NCBI GenBank assembly: GCA_903845055.1
Contig: CAIMWF010000147.1
Span: 1 to 64,000, forward strand
DNA length: 64,000 nucleotides
Direction of reading: 5' to 3'
DNA from: an uncultured Bacteroidales bacterium
GTDB lineage: Bacteria > Bacteroidota > Bacteroidia > Bacteroidales > FEN-979
Shown: piece by piece, positions 8,717 through 17,339 of the stretch
Numbering within the stretch: the first letter of the stretch is position 1
Layout: each line of letters begins with the position of its first letter
The notes under the pieces: generated by a model
What the model was told of the DNA's origin: nothing
Databases searched by the model: none
What the model saw: only the letters and a program-made list of their open reading frames with translations
Translations under genes and position numbers: made by a program

Positions 8717-9915
8717 AACTGACACAGCCCTTTGAGGATTTTTTTTCGAATGAAAAATCGGGGGGATTCACCCTGATCTTTTGCACGGCCGTTTCACTGA
8801 TCCTTGCAAATTCACCGCTGCAGGCCAATTACCTGCACCTGTGGCATACCGGGGTGGCCGGGCACAGCGTTGAATACTGGATCAACGATGCCCTGATGGC
8901 GATTTTCTTCCTCCTCATCGGGCTCGAACTTGAACGCGAGGTATACATCGGCGAACTGTCCGACATAAAAAAAGCCGTACTCCCGGTCATCGGTGCACTG
9001 GGCGGGATGGTCATCCCGGCAGCCATCTACCTCCTTTTCAATTATGGTCTGGCAACACAGGCCGGGGCGGGGATCCCGATGGCCACCGATATTGCCTTCG
9101 CCGTGGGGATCCTTTCCATCCTGGGGAGCCGTATTCCGCCGTCGCTGAAGGTTTTCCTGACCGCCCTGGCCGTCATCGACGACCTTGGCGCCATCCTGAT
9201 CATCGCTTTGTTTTATACCCACTCTCTTGATTTTGTGAGTTTATTCGCGGCTTTTGCCATTTTCGGGGGATTGGTTGTGCTGAACCGTTTAAAGGTTAAG
9301 AACCTGGTCCCCTACCTGGCGGGAGGGGTTGTGATGTGGTATTTTATGCTCCATTCGGGCGTTCATTCAACCATTACGGGTGTGCTGCTGGCCTTTACAA
9401 TCCCGTTCGACGGCGGTGTTAAAAGTTCTCCCTCTTCCCGGCTGCTCCATGTGCTTCACAAACCGGTCGCATTCATCATCCTGCCGTTGTTTGCCCTGGC
9501 CAATACAGGGATCGTTCTTGGTGCAAACTGGTACAACAGCCTGTTTCACCCGGGCAGCCTTGGCATCTTTGCCGGGCTGCTCATCGGAAAGCCCCTGGGA
9601 ATTTTCCTCTTTTCATTTGCGGGGGTTGCTATGGGATTCTGCGCGCTTCCAGGTGAACTGAAGTGGAAGAATATTCTTGGGGTTGGTTTCCTGGCAGGCA
9701 TCGGCTTCACCATGTCCATTTTTATCACCATGCTTGCATACGATAATCCCGGGCTTGTCAATAATTCAAAGCTGGCCGTCCTCCTGGCATCGCTGGTAGC
9801 CGGAATTATCGGTTTCTTCTGGCTCAGGTCAGGACTTAAAAATGGGTACCGGGAAAATGAAGAGGATCAAAACATCCCCGACAGCAGTTCATCAGGGGTC
9901 ATGTTGGAAAAATAA
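8713..9915 (+). CDS. nhaA: Na+/H+ antiporter NhaA
   Basis: Inner-membrane sodium/proton antiporter, 400 residues and about 12 helices. The functional acidic residues are present: Asp126 in MATDIAFAVG and the double Asp156-Asp157 in ALAVIDDLGA, matching the ion-binding pair of the family. The start overlaps the DUF190 stop by 4 bp (ATGA), indicating translational coupling. The 3' end overlaps the convergent lipoate ligase gene by 49 bp. Placement after crcB suggests the operon handles fluoride or the ion and pH imbalance it causes; plain Na+ homeostasis is the default alternative. Confidence 0.94.
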   Translation: MKLTQPFEDFFSNEKSGGFTLIFCTAVSLILANSPLQANYLHLWHTGVAGHSVEYWINDALMAIFFLLIGLELEREVYIGELSDIKKAVLPVIGALGGMVIPAAIYLLFNYGLATQAGAGIPMATDIAFAVGILSILGSRIPPSLKVFLTALAVIDDLGAILIIALFYTHSLDFVSLFAAFAIFGGLVVLNRLKVKNLVPYLAGGVVMWYFMLHSGVHSTITGVLLAFTIPFDGGVKSSPSSRLLHVLHKPVAFIILPLFALANTGIVLGANWYNSLFHPGSLGIFAGLLIGKPLGIFLFSFAGVAMGFCALPGELKWKNILGVGFLAGIGFTMSIFITMLAYDNPGLVNNSKLAVLLASLVAGIIGFFWLRSGLKNGYRENEEDQNIPDSSSSGVMLEK

Positions 9916-10850
9916 TCGTCAAGTTTGAATTTCTCAAGGGCCTCTTTGATCGCATCCGCCTGGTGGGCTATCCCGGTAAGGGCGGTTTCAATATCATCGG
10001 TATCGTATTTCCCGAAATAGTCGCCGAAAATTTTAATGTGGCGCATCGTCCCATTGTGCACATCAATGTCGAATTCAATGGTTCCGCCCTTTTCCGTACG
10101 GACGATTTTCCTGAAATTGTAATTGGGAGAATAGCCAAAATTCCATCCCCAGGTATTGTAGCGGTTCCTGACGAGTTCATGGATATTTTCATGATCCTCC
10201 CCGGTTAATTCCAGCAGTCTTGCATCGGGATATTTTTCAATGATGTGATCTTGTATCAGCGTGGCAAACTGCATGACATCCATGGGCTCCTTCAGGTGTT
10301 CACTGATATTTGTCACCCTGCTCCTTACCGATTTTACGGCTTTATCGGTGAATTTCAGCGGGTCTGCATTGAGGGCCCTGGCCAGGTCGGGCATGTAGGC
10401 CGAAAAGAGTAACGTCCCGTGATGAAGGACCCGGTTCTTCCATATGTGTTCGGCATTCCCCGAAAATTTCATGCCATCGATGGTAAGGTCGTTTCTGCCT
10501 TCAAAACGGGCTGAGACTCCCATCTTAACCAGTACCTCCAGGATTGGTTCGGTATATTTCCTGAAATCGATCAGGCTCTCCTCTTTCCCTTTCTGGATAA
10601 AGGTAAAGTTCAGGTTCCCGAGATCATGGAACACGGCACCGCCACCGCTGAGCCTGCGGACGACAGGGATGTTGTTCTGCTTGACATAATCGACATTGAT
10701 CTCCGCCAGTGTGTTCTGGTGTTTTCCAACAATGATCGAAGGCGTATTCCGCCAAAGCATGAAGGAATCTTCTTCAAAATTTTTAAGGACATACTCTTCG
10801 GTCGCCAGGTTGAAATAGGGATCGGTATTGTGCCGTTTAAAGATAAGCAT
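9867..10850 (-). CDS. lplA: Lipoate-protein ligase A
   Basis: Attaches scavenged lipoate to E2 or H-protein lysines using ATP, 327 residues. The catalytic-domain motif RRLSGGGAVFHDLGNLNF lies near 73-90, and the lipoate/AMP-binding KFSGNAEH segment is near 130, with a C-terminal accessory domain near 245-327. It is a single gene. The 3' end overlaps the convergent nhaA gene by 49 bp. Its start lies 92 bp from the divergent acyltransferase ATG. Confidence 0.93.
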   Translation of the reverse strand: MLIFKRHNTDPYFNLATEEYVLKNFEEDSFMLWRNTPSIIVGKHQNTLAEINVDYVKQNNIPVVRRLSGGGAVFHDLGNLNFTFIQKGKEESLIDFRKYTEPILEVLVKMGVSARFEGRNDLTIDGMKFSGNAEHIWKNRVLHHGTLLFSAYMPDLARALNADPLKFTDKAVKSVRSRVTNISEHLKEPMDVMQFATLIQDHIIEKYPDARLLELTGEDHENIHELVRNRYNTWGWNFGYSPNYNFRKIVRTEKGGTIEFDIDVHNGTMRHIKIFGDYFGKYDTDDIETALTGIAHQADAIKEALEKFKLDDYFSNMTPDELLSGMF

Positions 10851-10897
10851 ATGGATAATTTTGCAGTAAATTTAAAGTATTCTGGCAAATAGGTAGC

Positions 10898-10905
10898 TAT
10901 CTTTG
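10898..10905 (+). promoter_or_regulatory. -7 promoter element (TATCTTTG)
   Basis: An exact TAnnTTTG match upstream of the acyltransferase gene. Transcription would begin near 10912, so the upstream TTG at 10903 cannot be the start codon and the ATG at 10942 is favoured. Confidence 0.65.
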
Positions 10906-10941
10906 CAGTCAAATAAAATTCCCGATAACCCTGTCAACACT

Positions 10942-11811
10942 ATGGATTACCTGATCTACCTGGTCTTCCGGGCATTCATCTCGCTGTTCCGTTTTATTCC
11001 GTTTCGCCTGCTGTTCGGGTTCGCCGACCTGATGTATTACCTTGTCTATTATGTTTTCGGCTACCGGAAAAAGGTGGTTTTCGAAAACCTGCGGAAATCA
11101 TTTCCTTCTAAATCAGAAGAGGAGATCACCGGGATCGCCAAAGGGTTTTATCATCATCTCACCGACATGTTGATTGAAAGTCTGAAGGCCTTTACCATGA
11201 AGGAGTCTGCGGTTGTCAGGCGGTACCGGTTTCAGAATACCGGCTTCCTCGACGACCTCTGCCGGCAGGGTCAGCAGGCCATCATGGTTGCCGGTCATTA
11301 CGCCAACTGGGAATGGGCGGGAATCGCTGCGGGCAGCCAGATACTGTACAAGCCGGTAGGGTTCTACAAGCCCCTTTCGAATAAGTTCATCGACCGGTAC
11401 ATCCAGCATACCAGGGTCCGGGGCAGGTCGCGGCTGGCTTCGATCACCAAAACCGCCGAAACCTTCAAAACCGATTGGGGAGAGCCCGCGGCTTTTTACA
11501 TGGTGGCCGACCAGAGCCCTTCCAGTGCCAGGCTTGCCCTCTGGGTAGAATTCATGAACCAGGATACCGCAACCCTCCACGGACCGGAAAAGTATGCCCG
11601 CCTGACCGGTTACCCGGTTATTTTTGCATCAGTGAAAAAGGTGAAGCGTGGTTATTACACCGTTGATTTCAGGATGCTGGAGTCAGAACCATCCAAAACA
11701 AAAACCGGCGAGATAACCGGCCGGTTTATGAAAATGCTTGAAGAAGTCGTTAATGAACATCCCGAGTATTACCTGTGGTCGCACAGGAGGTGGAAGCTGA
11801 AACGGTTATAG
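10942..11811 (+). CDS. Lysophospholipid/lipid A acyltransferase (LpxL/HtrB-like)
   Basis: Inner-membrane acyltransferase adding a secondary acyl chain to lipid A precursors or a related lipid, 289 residues from the ATG at 10942. An N-terminal hydrophobic anchor is followed by the catalytic histidine motif VAGHYANWEW near 115, then the VADQSPSS segment corresponding to the family's D-Q-s block. The frame is open to 10903, but the promoter element overlaps that start. The 3' end overlaps the next convergent gene by 6 bp. The exact acyl donor and lipid acceptor are not determined. Confidence 0.88.
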   Translation: MDYLIYLVFRAFISLFRFIPFRLLFGFADLMYYLVYYVFGYRKKVVFENLRKSFPSKSEEEITGIAKGFYHHLTDMLIESLKAFTMKESAVVRRYRFQNTGFLDDLCRQGQQAIMVAGHYANWEWAGIAAGSQILYKPVGFYKPLSNKFIDRYIQHTRVRGRSRLASITKTAETFKTDWGEPAAFYMVADQSPSSARLALWVEFMNQDTATLHGPEKYARLTGYPVIFASVKKVKRGYYTVDFRMLESEPSKTKTGEITGRFMKMLEEVVNEHPEYYLWSHRRWKLKRL

Positions 11812-13614
11812 CAGTCCTCCGTTCCTGTAAATCGCCAGCTGTGCGTCGTAAAACTTATTCAGCTGCACCGATTTCCATGTGCGCAGGTTCGTAAGGAGCC
11901 CGGCAATGAAATCAACCTTGACCCTGTCGCCGTTTTCGAGCGCCGCCTGTCCGAGTACCTCAGGATCGTAGGTGAGGATGGGCATGGCAGCATTGATGGC
12001 GTTGCGCTCGTATATCGCACCATAGGATTCGGCCAGGATACAGCTGATGCCAAGCGACTGGAAGCAATCGACCGCCTGTTGCCGCGAACTGCCCGCCCCG
12101 AAATTTTTGTGGGTGATCACGATGTCCCCTGGTTTGGCATTTTTGGCAAAATCCTCGAATCCTTTCAGGTTGTCGAAGGTATACTGGCCCATTTCACGGA
12201 TATCCGTGATGGTGAGGTAGCGGTTGTGGAAGATCATGTCGGTGTCGATGTCATCTTTGGGGATGATCCATACCGAACCCTCAACTACCACTGGTTTGGC
12301 GATCTTTTCCTTTTCCTGGCGCGCAATGCGTGACGCGCCGGGGATGCCGGTTGCATGAAAAAGTGCCGGCTGTTCAGGGATCTGGTCGGGGGTTGTGATG
12401 AACCCGGCTACCGCGGATGCAGCCACCACGGCGGGAGAGGCAAGATAAACAAATCCTTTGCCCTGTTTCCCGTCAAAGTTCCTGTTTCCGGTGCTGATCG
12501 TCACTTCGCCCGGCCCGTTCTGGCCGACCTGTCCGGCGGCACATCCCGCGCAGCCTGCATTGGAAACCATTACGCCCGCCTCTTTGAAGACCTGGATGAG
12601 TCCCTCGTCCATGGCCCGTGTCCAGATGGCGTCGGTGGCGGGAACGATCTTCAGGACCACGCCCGGGGCTACCTTACGTCCCCTGAGAACCGAAGCGGCT
12701 ATCCGTAGGTCTTCGATGCGGCCATTGGTGCAACTGCCGATAAAACCCGAATCGATCTTCTGGTTCCGCACCGTTTCAATGGAAGTATCGTCGTGCGGAT
12801 GACCTGGTTTTGCCACCATGGTGACAAATTTTGACAGGTCGATATCAAATGTCTTTTCATAAACCGCATCCTGACCTGCGGTCACCATGGTGTAATCCTT
12901 ACCGGTGATCAGTTTCAGTTCGTTGATCAGGGCAGGGGAGGTGGGGAACAGGATGATGATGGCCCCCATTTCGGTACCCATCGATGCGATGGTGATTCGT
13001 TCAGCCAGGGTGAACTTTTCAGTTTCCTCCCCGTAAATTTCCACGGAGTTTCCCAACAGCTTATTCGCCCCGAAAATCGAGAGCAGGTTCAGCACAATGT
13101 CCTTGGCCGAGAGGCTGGCCGGTCTTTTGCCGTTCAGGTTGATCCTGACCGATGAAGGAACTTTGAACCATACGGCTCCCTTTGCCCAGGCTGCCGCAAT
13201 GTCCTGGTCGCCCATCCCCTGTCCGAAGGATGCGATGGCCCCCATGATGTTTGCGTGGGAATCGGTTGAAACGAAGGTACTCCCTGGCCATACAAGCCCA
13301 TTGTCGATGGCAAGGTGGGTACCGATGCCGGCATTGACATCGTAAACCCTGATGCCGTTTTCGCGGGCGTAGAGCCGGCAATAATGCTGGTTGGCGGCAT
13401 ATTTCTGGTCCGACCCGCCCGGGTTGCAGTCGAAGGTGAAGATGGTCTTTTTCGGATCGGCGATCGTAAGTCCGTTGTCAACCAGGTTTTTCACAACATT
13501 GGCCCCGCCGAAATCCCTTGCGGCGCGGGTATCTATGGCAACATCCACGATGTCGCCCGGCTTTACGGTCTGGAGACCGGAATGGCTGGCTATGATTTGT
13601 TCTATGATGGTCAT
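11806..13614 (-). CDS. Aconitase-superfamily hydro-lyase, LeuC-LeuD fusion
   Basis: An iron-sulfur hydro-lyase of 602 residues in which a LeuC-like catalytic part (about 1-420) is fused to a LeuD-like swivel domain (about 440-602). The cluster cysteines lie in GSCTNGR near 295 and in the NAGCAGCAAG block near 355. The swivel carries KNFGAGSSRQQA near 510. This is shorter than classical aconitase and longer than LeuC alone. With an isocitrate/isopropylmalate dehydrogenase gene upstream on the same strand, it probably isomerises citrate or a homologous acid. Isopropylmalate or homoaconitate isomerase are alternatives; no leuA/gltA gene is present to decide. Confidence 0.8.
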   Translation of the reverse strand: MTIIEQIIASHSGLQTVKPGDIVDVAIDTRAARDFGGANVVKNLVDNGLTIADPKKTIFTFDCNPGGSDQKYAANQHYCRLYARENGIRVYDVNAGIGTHLAIDNGLVWPGSTFVSTDSHANIMGAIASFGQGMGDQDIAAAWAKGAVWFKVPSSVRINLNGKRPASLSAKDIVLNLLSIFGANKLLGNSVEIYGEETEKFTLAERITIASMGTEMGAIIILFPTSPALINELKLITGKDYTMVTAGQDAVYEKTFDIDLSKFVTMVAKPGHPHDDTSIETVRNQKIDSGFIGSCTNGRIEDLRIAASVLRGRKVAPGVVLKIVPATDAIWTRAMDEGLIQVFKEAGVMVSNAGCAGCAAGQVGQNGPGEVTISTGNRNFDGKQGKGFVYLASPAVVAASAVAGFITTPDQIPEQPALFHATGIPGASRIARQEKEKIAKPVVVEGSVWIIPKDDIDTDMIFHNRYLTITDIREMGQYTFDNLKGFEDFAKNAKPGDIVITHKNFGAGSSRQQAVDCFQSLGISCILAESYGAIYERNAINAAMPILTYDPEVLGQAALENGDRVKVDFIAGLLTNLRTWKSVQLNKFYDAQLAIYRNGGLL

Positions 13615-13635
13615 ACGGTTGGGTTTAATAATGAA

Positions 13636-13690
13636 AATGCAGAAAAAAAGGAATGCAGGAATGCAGAAATATCAGAATGCAGGAATATGA
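13636..13690. repeat. Degenerate tandem repeat, AGGAATGC-type unit
   Basis: Imperfect 7-8 nt units related to AGGAATGC just upstream of the hydro-lyase gene. A complementary-looking tract (GCATTCC/TATTCCTGC-type) occurs at 13829-13868 in the same gap. Confidence 0.75.
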
Positions 13691-13755
13691 ATGATGCCTT
13701 TATTATCATGTGATTATTGGGCTTAATTTTATTTTCTCCTGGATTTTTTACACCT

Positions 13756-13783
13756 CAAATATACTTATAAAGGAAGGTAACAA
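13756..13783 (-). promoter_or_regulatory. Promoter for the hydro-lyase gene
   Basis: On the minus strand, TATATTTG (13763 to 13756) matches the -7 element and TTG at 13783-13781 lies 17 bp further upstream as a -33 element. This gives the hydro-lyase its own promoter with a leader of about 135 nt, in addition to any read-through from the dehydrogenase and HD genes. Confidence 0.55.
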
Positions 13784-13828
13784 TCAGGTAGCAATAAAAT
13801 TAAATATCTGTAAATTCACCGATTTCGG

Positions 13829-13868
13829 CATCCAGTATTCCTGCATTTACTATTTCTGCATTCCATTA
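13829..13868. repeat. Degenerate tandem repeat, ATTCCTGC-type unit
   Basis: Imperfect 7-8 nt units (ATTCCTGC, ATTTACT, ATTTCTGC and similar) immediately downstream of the HD-domain gene. They are partly complementary to the tract at 13636-13690, so the two could pair in RNA. Confidence 0.7.
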
Positions 13869-13872
13869 TTGG

Positions 13873-14421
13873 TTACTTAAGTCTATCCCTGAACGGTTCA
13901 AAAGTCATGAAATCGGCATGATGCACGACATAGGCTTCGACGGTTCGCTTCACCATGTCCCCCTCGCCTGCGTGGGTTGCGATGATGTGGCATACTGCGG
14001 GCGGTACACCGCATTGTTCGGCCAGTGAAACCCCCGAAAAGGGATGGCGCAGGTACTTGCCGTACTTGCCCTGGAACGATTTTCCGTTTGCATCCAGTTC
14101 ATATTCCAGTAATTTGCCTACATCCGCCAGAATCGCCCCCGCAATAAGGACATCCATATTGACAGGAAGATCATCATTGAAAAATTCATTCATTTTATTG
14201 CCGGCATCGCGGGCGACATGCACCACGCAGCGCTTATGCGCCATGAACGACACCCGGAGGTCGGGGCCGGCGAGCAGGGTGAAGGGGATCTTGTTCAGGT
14301 CATCGGCGGTAAGTACGCTCTTTTCAAGAGCCACTTCCCAGGTCCGGGCAGTCTTTTCACGGAGATCAGTATCGCCGATCCACATCAGTTCGGGCCAGAG
14401 GGCTAAGATTTCTTGGGTCAT
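13873..14421 (-). CDS. Divergent HD-domain protein
   Basis: A 182-residue protein with an HD-superfamily metal-site pattern: His68, Asp100 within AGAILADVGK, His126, His150 (ATHAGEG) and Asp170 in VVHHAD. The histidine of the eponymous HD doublet is replaced by Ala99, which may lower or change phosphohydrolase activity. It lies between the dehydrogenase gene (49 bp upstream) and the hydro-lyase gene, so it may serve the same pathway. Substrate unknown; a nucleotide or signalling phosphohydrolase is the generic family expectation. Confidence 0.7.
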   Translation of the reverse strand: MTQEILALWPELMWIGDTDLREKTARTWEVALEKSVLTADDLNKIPFTLLAGPDLRVSFMAHKRCVVHVARDAGNKMNEFFNDDLPVNMDVLIAGAILADVGKLLEYELDANGKSFQGKYGKYLRHPFSGVSLAEQCGVPPAVCHIIATHAGEGDMVKRTVEAYVVHHADFMTFEPFRDRLK

Positions 14422-14470
14422 TTGCTGGATTTAAAGTTTTCAAATTAATGCATTACCTGCATTGCTTCAT

Positions 14471-15667
14471 TCATGCCTTCATTTTTGCAATGATGGCGTC
14501 GGTCATCTGCTGGGTTGTGGCTGCGCCTTTGCTGAAAGCATCGGGTTTGCCGGGCAGTTTCATCATATCATAGGTCATCACTTTGCCTTCTTCAACCACG
14601 GCTGCGACTGCGGCGGAAATTTTCGCCGCGAGTTCCATTTCACCCAGGTGTTCGAGCATCATGACGGCCGAGAGGATCATGGCCGTGGGGTTCACGATGG
14701 AAGGGCTGAATTCGGCATATTTGGGAGCTGAACCGTGGGTAGGCTCAAAAACGGCGATTTCAGGGCCGATATTGGCGCTGCACGCAAATCCCAGTCCGCC
14801 GATCAGGCCTGCAAACCCATCGGAAACGATGTCGCCGAACATGTTGCCGGCAACCATCACATGATAGGTTTCGGGGTTCTTAGTAAGCCACATCATCTGT
14901 GCATCGATGTTGGTATCCTGTACCTTGATGCCCGGGTATTCGTTTTTGGCCATTTCCTGGGCCATTTTCAGCATCATCCCTGAGGTTTCGCGGATGACGT
15001 TGGGTTTTTCACAAACCGTCACCGTGTCAAAACCGCGTGCCTTGGCATAATCAAAGGCTGCCTTCAGGATGCGGCCGGTATATTTTTTGGTAAAGATGCG
15101 TGTCGATACGGCCAGTTCAGGGCGGGGACACCAGGCAAAGTTATCCCTGAATTTCTTGTGGGTCATCAGGGCATCGTATACCTGGTCGGAAGGATTTGAC
15201 CATTCCACGCCGCCATAAAGGCATTCGGTATTCTGACGGAAGATCATGGTGTCGATGACCGGTTCTTCGATCACACCGCCGAAACCGCGGCGGATGAAAT
15301 TGAGGGGGTTCCCCTTGAAGGTGCGGCAGGGCCTCATGCAGATGTCGAGGTCATACTTCTGGCGCATGGTTACGATAGGGCTGTAATAAGCAAACCCTTT
15401 GCCTTTTAGTTCAGGGGCAAGTTCAGCCTCAGTTTTGTCTTTCGGCTTGGAGGTGATGGCGCCGAAAAGTCCTATTTTGTATTTTTCAAGAAGCTTCTGG
15501 GTGCGCTCGGGAAACGGATCACCCTCTTTGCACCAGAATTCCCAGCCAATATCACCATGTACATATTCAGCATCAAATCCGGCAGCATCCAGCACGCGGA
15601 TGGCCTCATCAAGGACGACTTTGCCAATGCCGTCACCCGGCATTGCAACGATTGTTCTCTTTGCCAT
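14471..15667 (-). CDS. Isocitrate/isopropylmalate dehydrogenase family enzyme
   Basis: Oxidatively decarboxylates a 2-hydroxy acid with NAD(P), 398 residues. The N-terminal GDGIGKVV segment (near 11), the substrate loop NPLNFIRRGFGG (near 120-131), the metal-binding DTNIDAQMMW (near 250) and the cofactor motif EPTHGSAPKYA (near 307-317) identify the family. Length and linkage to an aconitase-like gene favour isocitrate as substrate, supplying 2-oxoglutarate for glutamate; 3-isopropylmalate or homoisocitrate remain possible. It has a well-formed promoter at 15714-15745 and leads the HD and hydro-lyase genes. Confidence 0.85.
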   Translation of the reverse strand: MAKRTIVAMPGDGIGKVVLDEAIRVLDAAGFDAEYVHGDIGWEFWCKEGDPFPERTQKLLEKYKIGLFGAITSKPKDKTEAELAPELKGKGFAYYSPIVTMRQKYDLDICMRPCRTFKGNPLNFIRRGFGGVIEEPVIDTMIFRQNTECLYGGVEWSNPSDQVYDALMTHKKFRDNFAWCPRPELAVSTRIFTKKYTGRILKAAFDYAKARGFDTVTVCEKPNVIRETSGMMLKMAQEMAKNEYPGIKVQDTNIDAQMMWLTKNPETYHVMVAGNMFGDIVSDGFAGLIGGLGFACSANIGPEIAVFEPTHGSAPKYAEFSPSIVNPTAMILSAVMMLEHLGEMELAAKISAAVAAVVEEGKVMTYDMMKLPGKPDAFSKGAATTQQMTDAIIAKMKA

Positions 15668-15713
15668 AAAAACGTCTTTTTTTAGAATAGTTATTTAATT
15701 AACAATTGGACTG

Positions 15714-15745
15714 CAAAGATACAATTACAGGACTAATGACCAAAA
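15714..15745 (-). promoter_or_regulatory. Promoter for the dehydrogenase operon
   Basis: On the minus strand TTTTG (15745-15741) and TATCTTTG (15721-15714) are separated by 19-20 bp, matching the Bacteroidota -33/-7 architecture. The leader would be about 40 nt. Confidence 0.7.
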
Positions 15746-15786
15746 CCCGGAATGTAATTTTTCCCGAAATTTTACGGGTTATTCCT

Positions 15787-15794
15787 TACTTTTG
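15787..15794 (+). promoter_or_regulatory. -7 promoter element (TACTTTTG)
   Basis: A TAnnTTTG match upstream of the tRNA nucleotidyltransferase-like gene, giving a leader of about 55 nt to the TTG start at 15855. It faces away from the divergent dehydrogenase promoter. Confidence 0.55.
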
Positions 15795-15854
15795 CACGAT
15801 CATGGCCGGAAAACATTTTGCCATTTTACCATATTATAATTTTGCCATCTGATT

Positions 15855-17264
15855 TTGAAACAGCACCTCACAAATCCCGTCTTTGAAATTATCGCGCAGG
15901 TAGCCGCGGAGATGCAGCTGAATGCGTTCGTGATCGGGGGATTTGTGCGCGACCTGCTGCTTCACCGGGATAACAAGAAAGATATTGACATTGTAGTACT
16001 GGGCAGCGGAATTGATTTCGCCCAGCAGGTGGCAGCCAGGCTTGAGGGTAAGGTGCCGGTGAAATATTTCAGGAACTTCGGCACGGCCATGCTGAACTAC
16101 CAGGGGTGGAAAGTGGAGTTTGTAGGGGCCCGCAGGGAATCATACCGGCGCAATTCCCGCAAGCCGATCGTCGAGGACGGCACCCTGGTGGATGATCAGA
16201 ACCGGCGCGATTTCACCATCAATGCCATGGCCATCGACCTTACGGAGCCGACCGTCGGGCGGCTGATTGACCCCTTTAACGGGATCCGCGACCTTGAACG
16301 GAAAATCATCTGTACACCCCTTGATCCCGATATAACCTTCTCCGACGATCCGTTGCGCATGATGCGGGCCGTGAGGTTTGCAACCCAGCTTGACTTTACC
16401 ATCGACCCTGCCTGCCTGGAGGCCATCAGGCGAAACGCCGGCAGGCTCTCCATCGTTTCGATGGAACGCATTTCCGACGAATTCAACCTCATCATAGGTG
16501 CAGCCGTGCCTTCCAGAGGGTTCAGGCTCATGGATGAAACCGGCCTTCTTGAATTGATCTTTCCTGAATTTTGCGAATTAAAAGGTTCTGAAATCATTGA
16601 TGGCAAGGGACATAAGGATAATTTTTACCATACGCTGGCGGTTCTGGACAATGTCGCCGCTGTTTCCGATAATCTCTGGCTGCGCTGGGCTGCGATTTTG
16701 CACGATATCGCAAAACCTGCAACCAGGAAATTTGTCTCAGGGACCGGCTGGACCTTTCATGCCCATGAATTTAAAGGGGCGAAGATGGTATCGCCGATCT
16801 TCCGTAAGCTGAAACTGCCCCTGAATGAAAAGATGCGCTATGTTGAAAAACTGGTACTGCTGCATCTGAGGCCGATCGTGCTGGCCGAGGATGTGGTCAC
16901 CGATTCGGCGGTTCGCAGGCTCCTTTTCGAGGCGGGAGACGACATCGACGACCTGATGTTGTTGTGCAATGCCGACATTACCTCTAAAAACCCTGTTAAA
17001 GTCAAACGGTATATCGAAAACTTCGGTCTCGTCAGGAATAAACTCAGGGAAATTGAAGAGAAGGACAAACTTCGCAACTGGCAGCCACCCATAACGGGCG
17101 AACTGATCATGGAAACCTTTGGCATCCCCCCTTCGAAGGTGGTGGGTGTCATCAAGAACCTGATCACCGAAGCCATCCTGGAGGGGCAGATATCCAACGA
17201 CTATGATTCAGCCTACCGGCTCATGCTGGTGGAGGGATTGAAACTCGGTTTGAAAAAAGAATAA
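15855..17264 (+). CDS. CCA-adding enzyme / poly(A) polymerase family with HD domain
   Basis: Adds CCA to tRNA 3' ends or polyadenylates RNA, 469 residues. The nucleotidyltransferase motif (GGFVRDLLLHRDNKKDIDIVV, about 27-47) carries the catalytic Asp pair, followed by RRDFTINAMAID near 117-128 and the RNA-binding head region. An HD domain (WAAILHDIAKPATR near 278) follows. TTG is used as start; no in-frame ATG exists before residue 21 and the sequence is conserved from the TTG on. The tRNA gene at 37485-37558 has no encoded CCA end, so this organism needs the CCA activity. Confidence 0.88.
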   Translation: MKQHLTNPVFEIIAQVAAEMQLNAFVIGGFVRDLLLHRDNKKDIDIVVLGSGIDFAQQVAARLEGKVPVKYFRNFGTAMLNYQGWKVEFVGARRESYRRNSRKPIVEDGTLVDDQNRRDFTINAMAIDLTEPTVGRLIDPFNGIRDLERKIICTPLDPDITFSDDPLRMMRAVRFATQLDFTIDPACLEAIRRNAGRLSIVSMERISDEFNLIIGAAVPSRGFRLMDETGLLELIFPEFCELKGSEIIDGKGHKDNFYHTLAVLDNVAAVSDNLWLRWAAILHDIAKPATRKFVSGTGWTFHAHEFKGAKMVSPIFRKLKLPLNEKMRYVEKLVLLHLRPIVLAEDVVTDSAVRRLLFEAGDDIDDLMLLCNADITSKNPVKVKRYIENFGLVRNKLREIEEKDKLRNWQPPITGELIMETFGIPPSKVVGVIKNLITEAILEGQISNDYDSAYRLMLVEGLKLGLKKE

Positions 17265-17306
17265 CGACCCCGATTTTTTTGATGCGGGATATTTCACGGA
17301 ATTTTA

Positions 17307-17314
17307 TATTTTTG
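17307..17314 (+). promoter_or_regulatory. -7 promoter element (TATTTTTG)
   Basis: A TAnnTTTG match 25 bp before the ATG at 17340, suited to drive the pRiA4b-like gene and miaA together. Confidence 0.5.
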
Positions 17315-17339
17315 ACTCGGATTTAGCGCGGGAAAAAAC

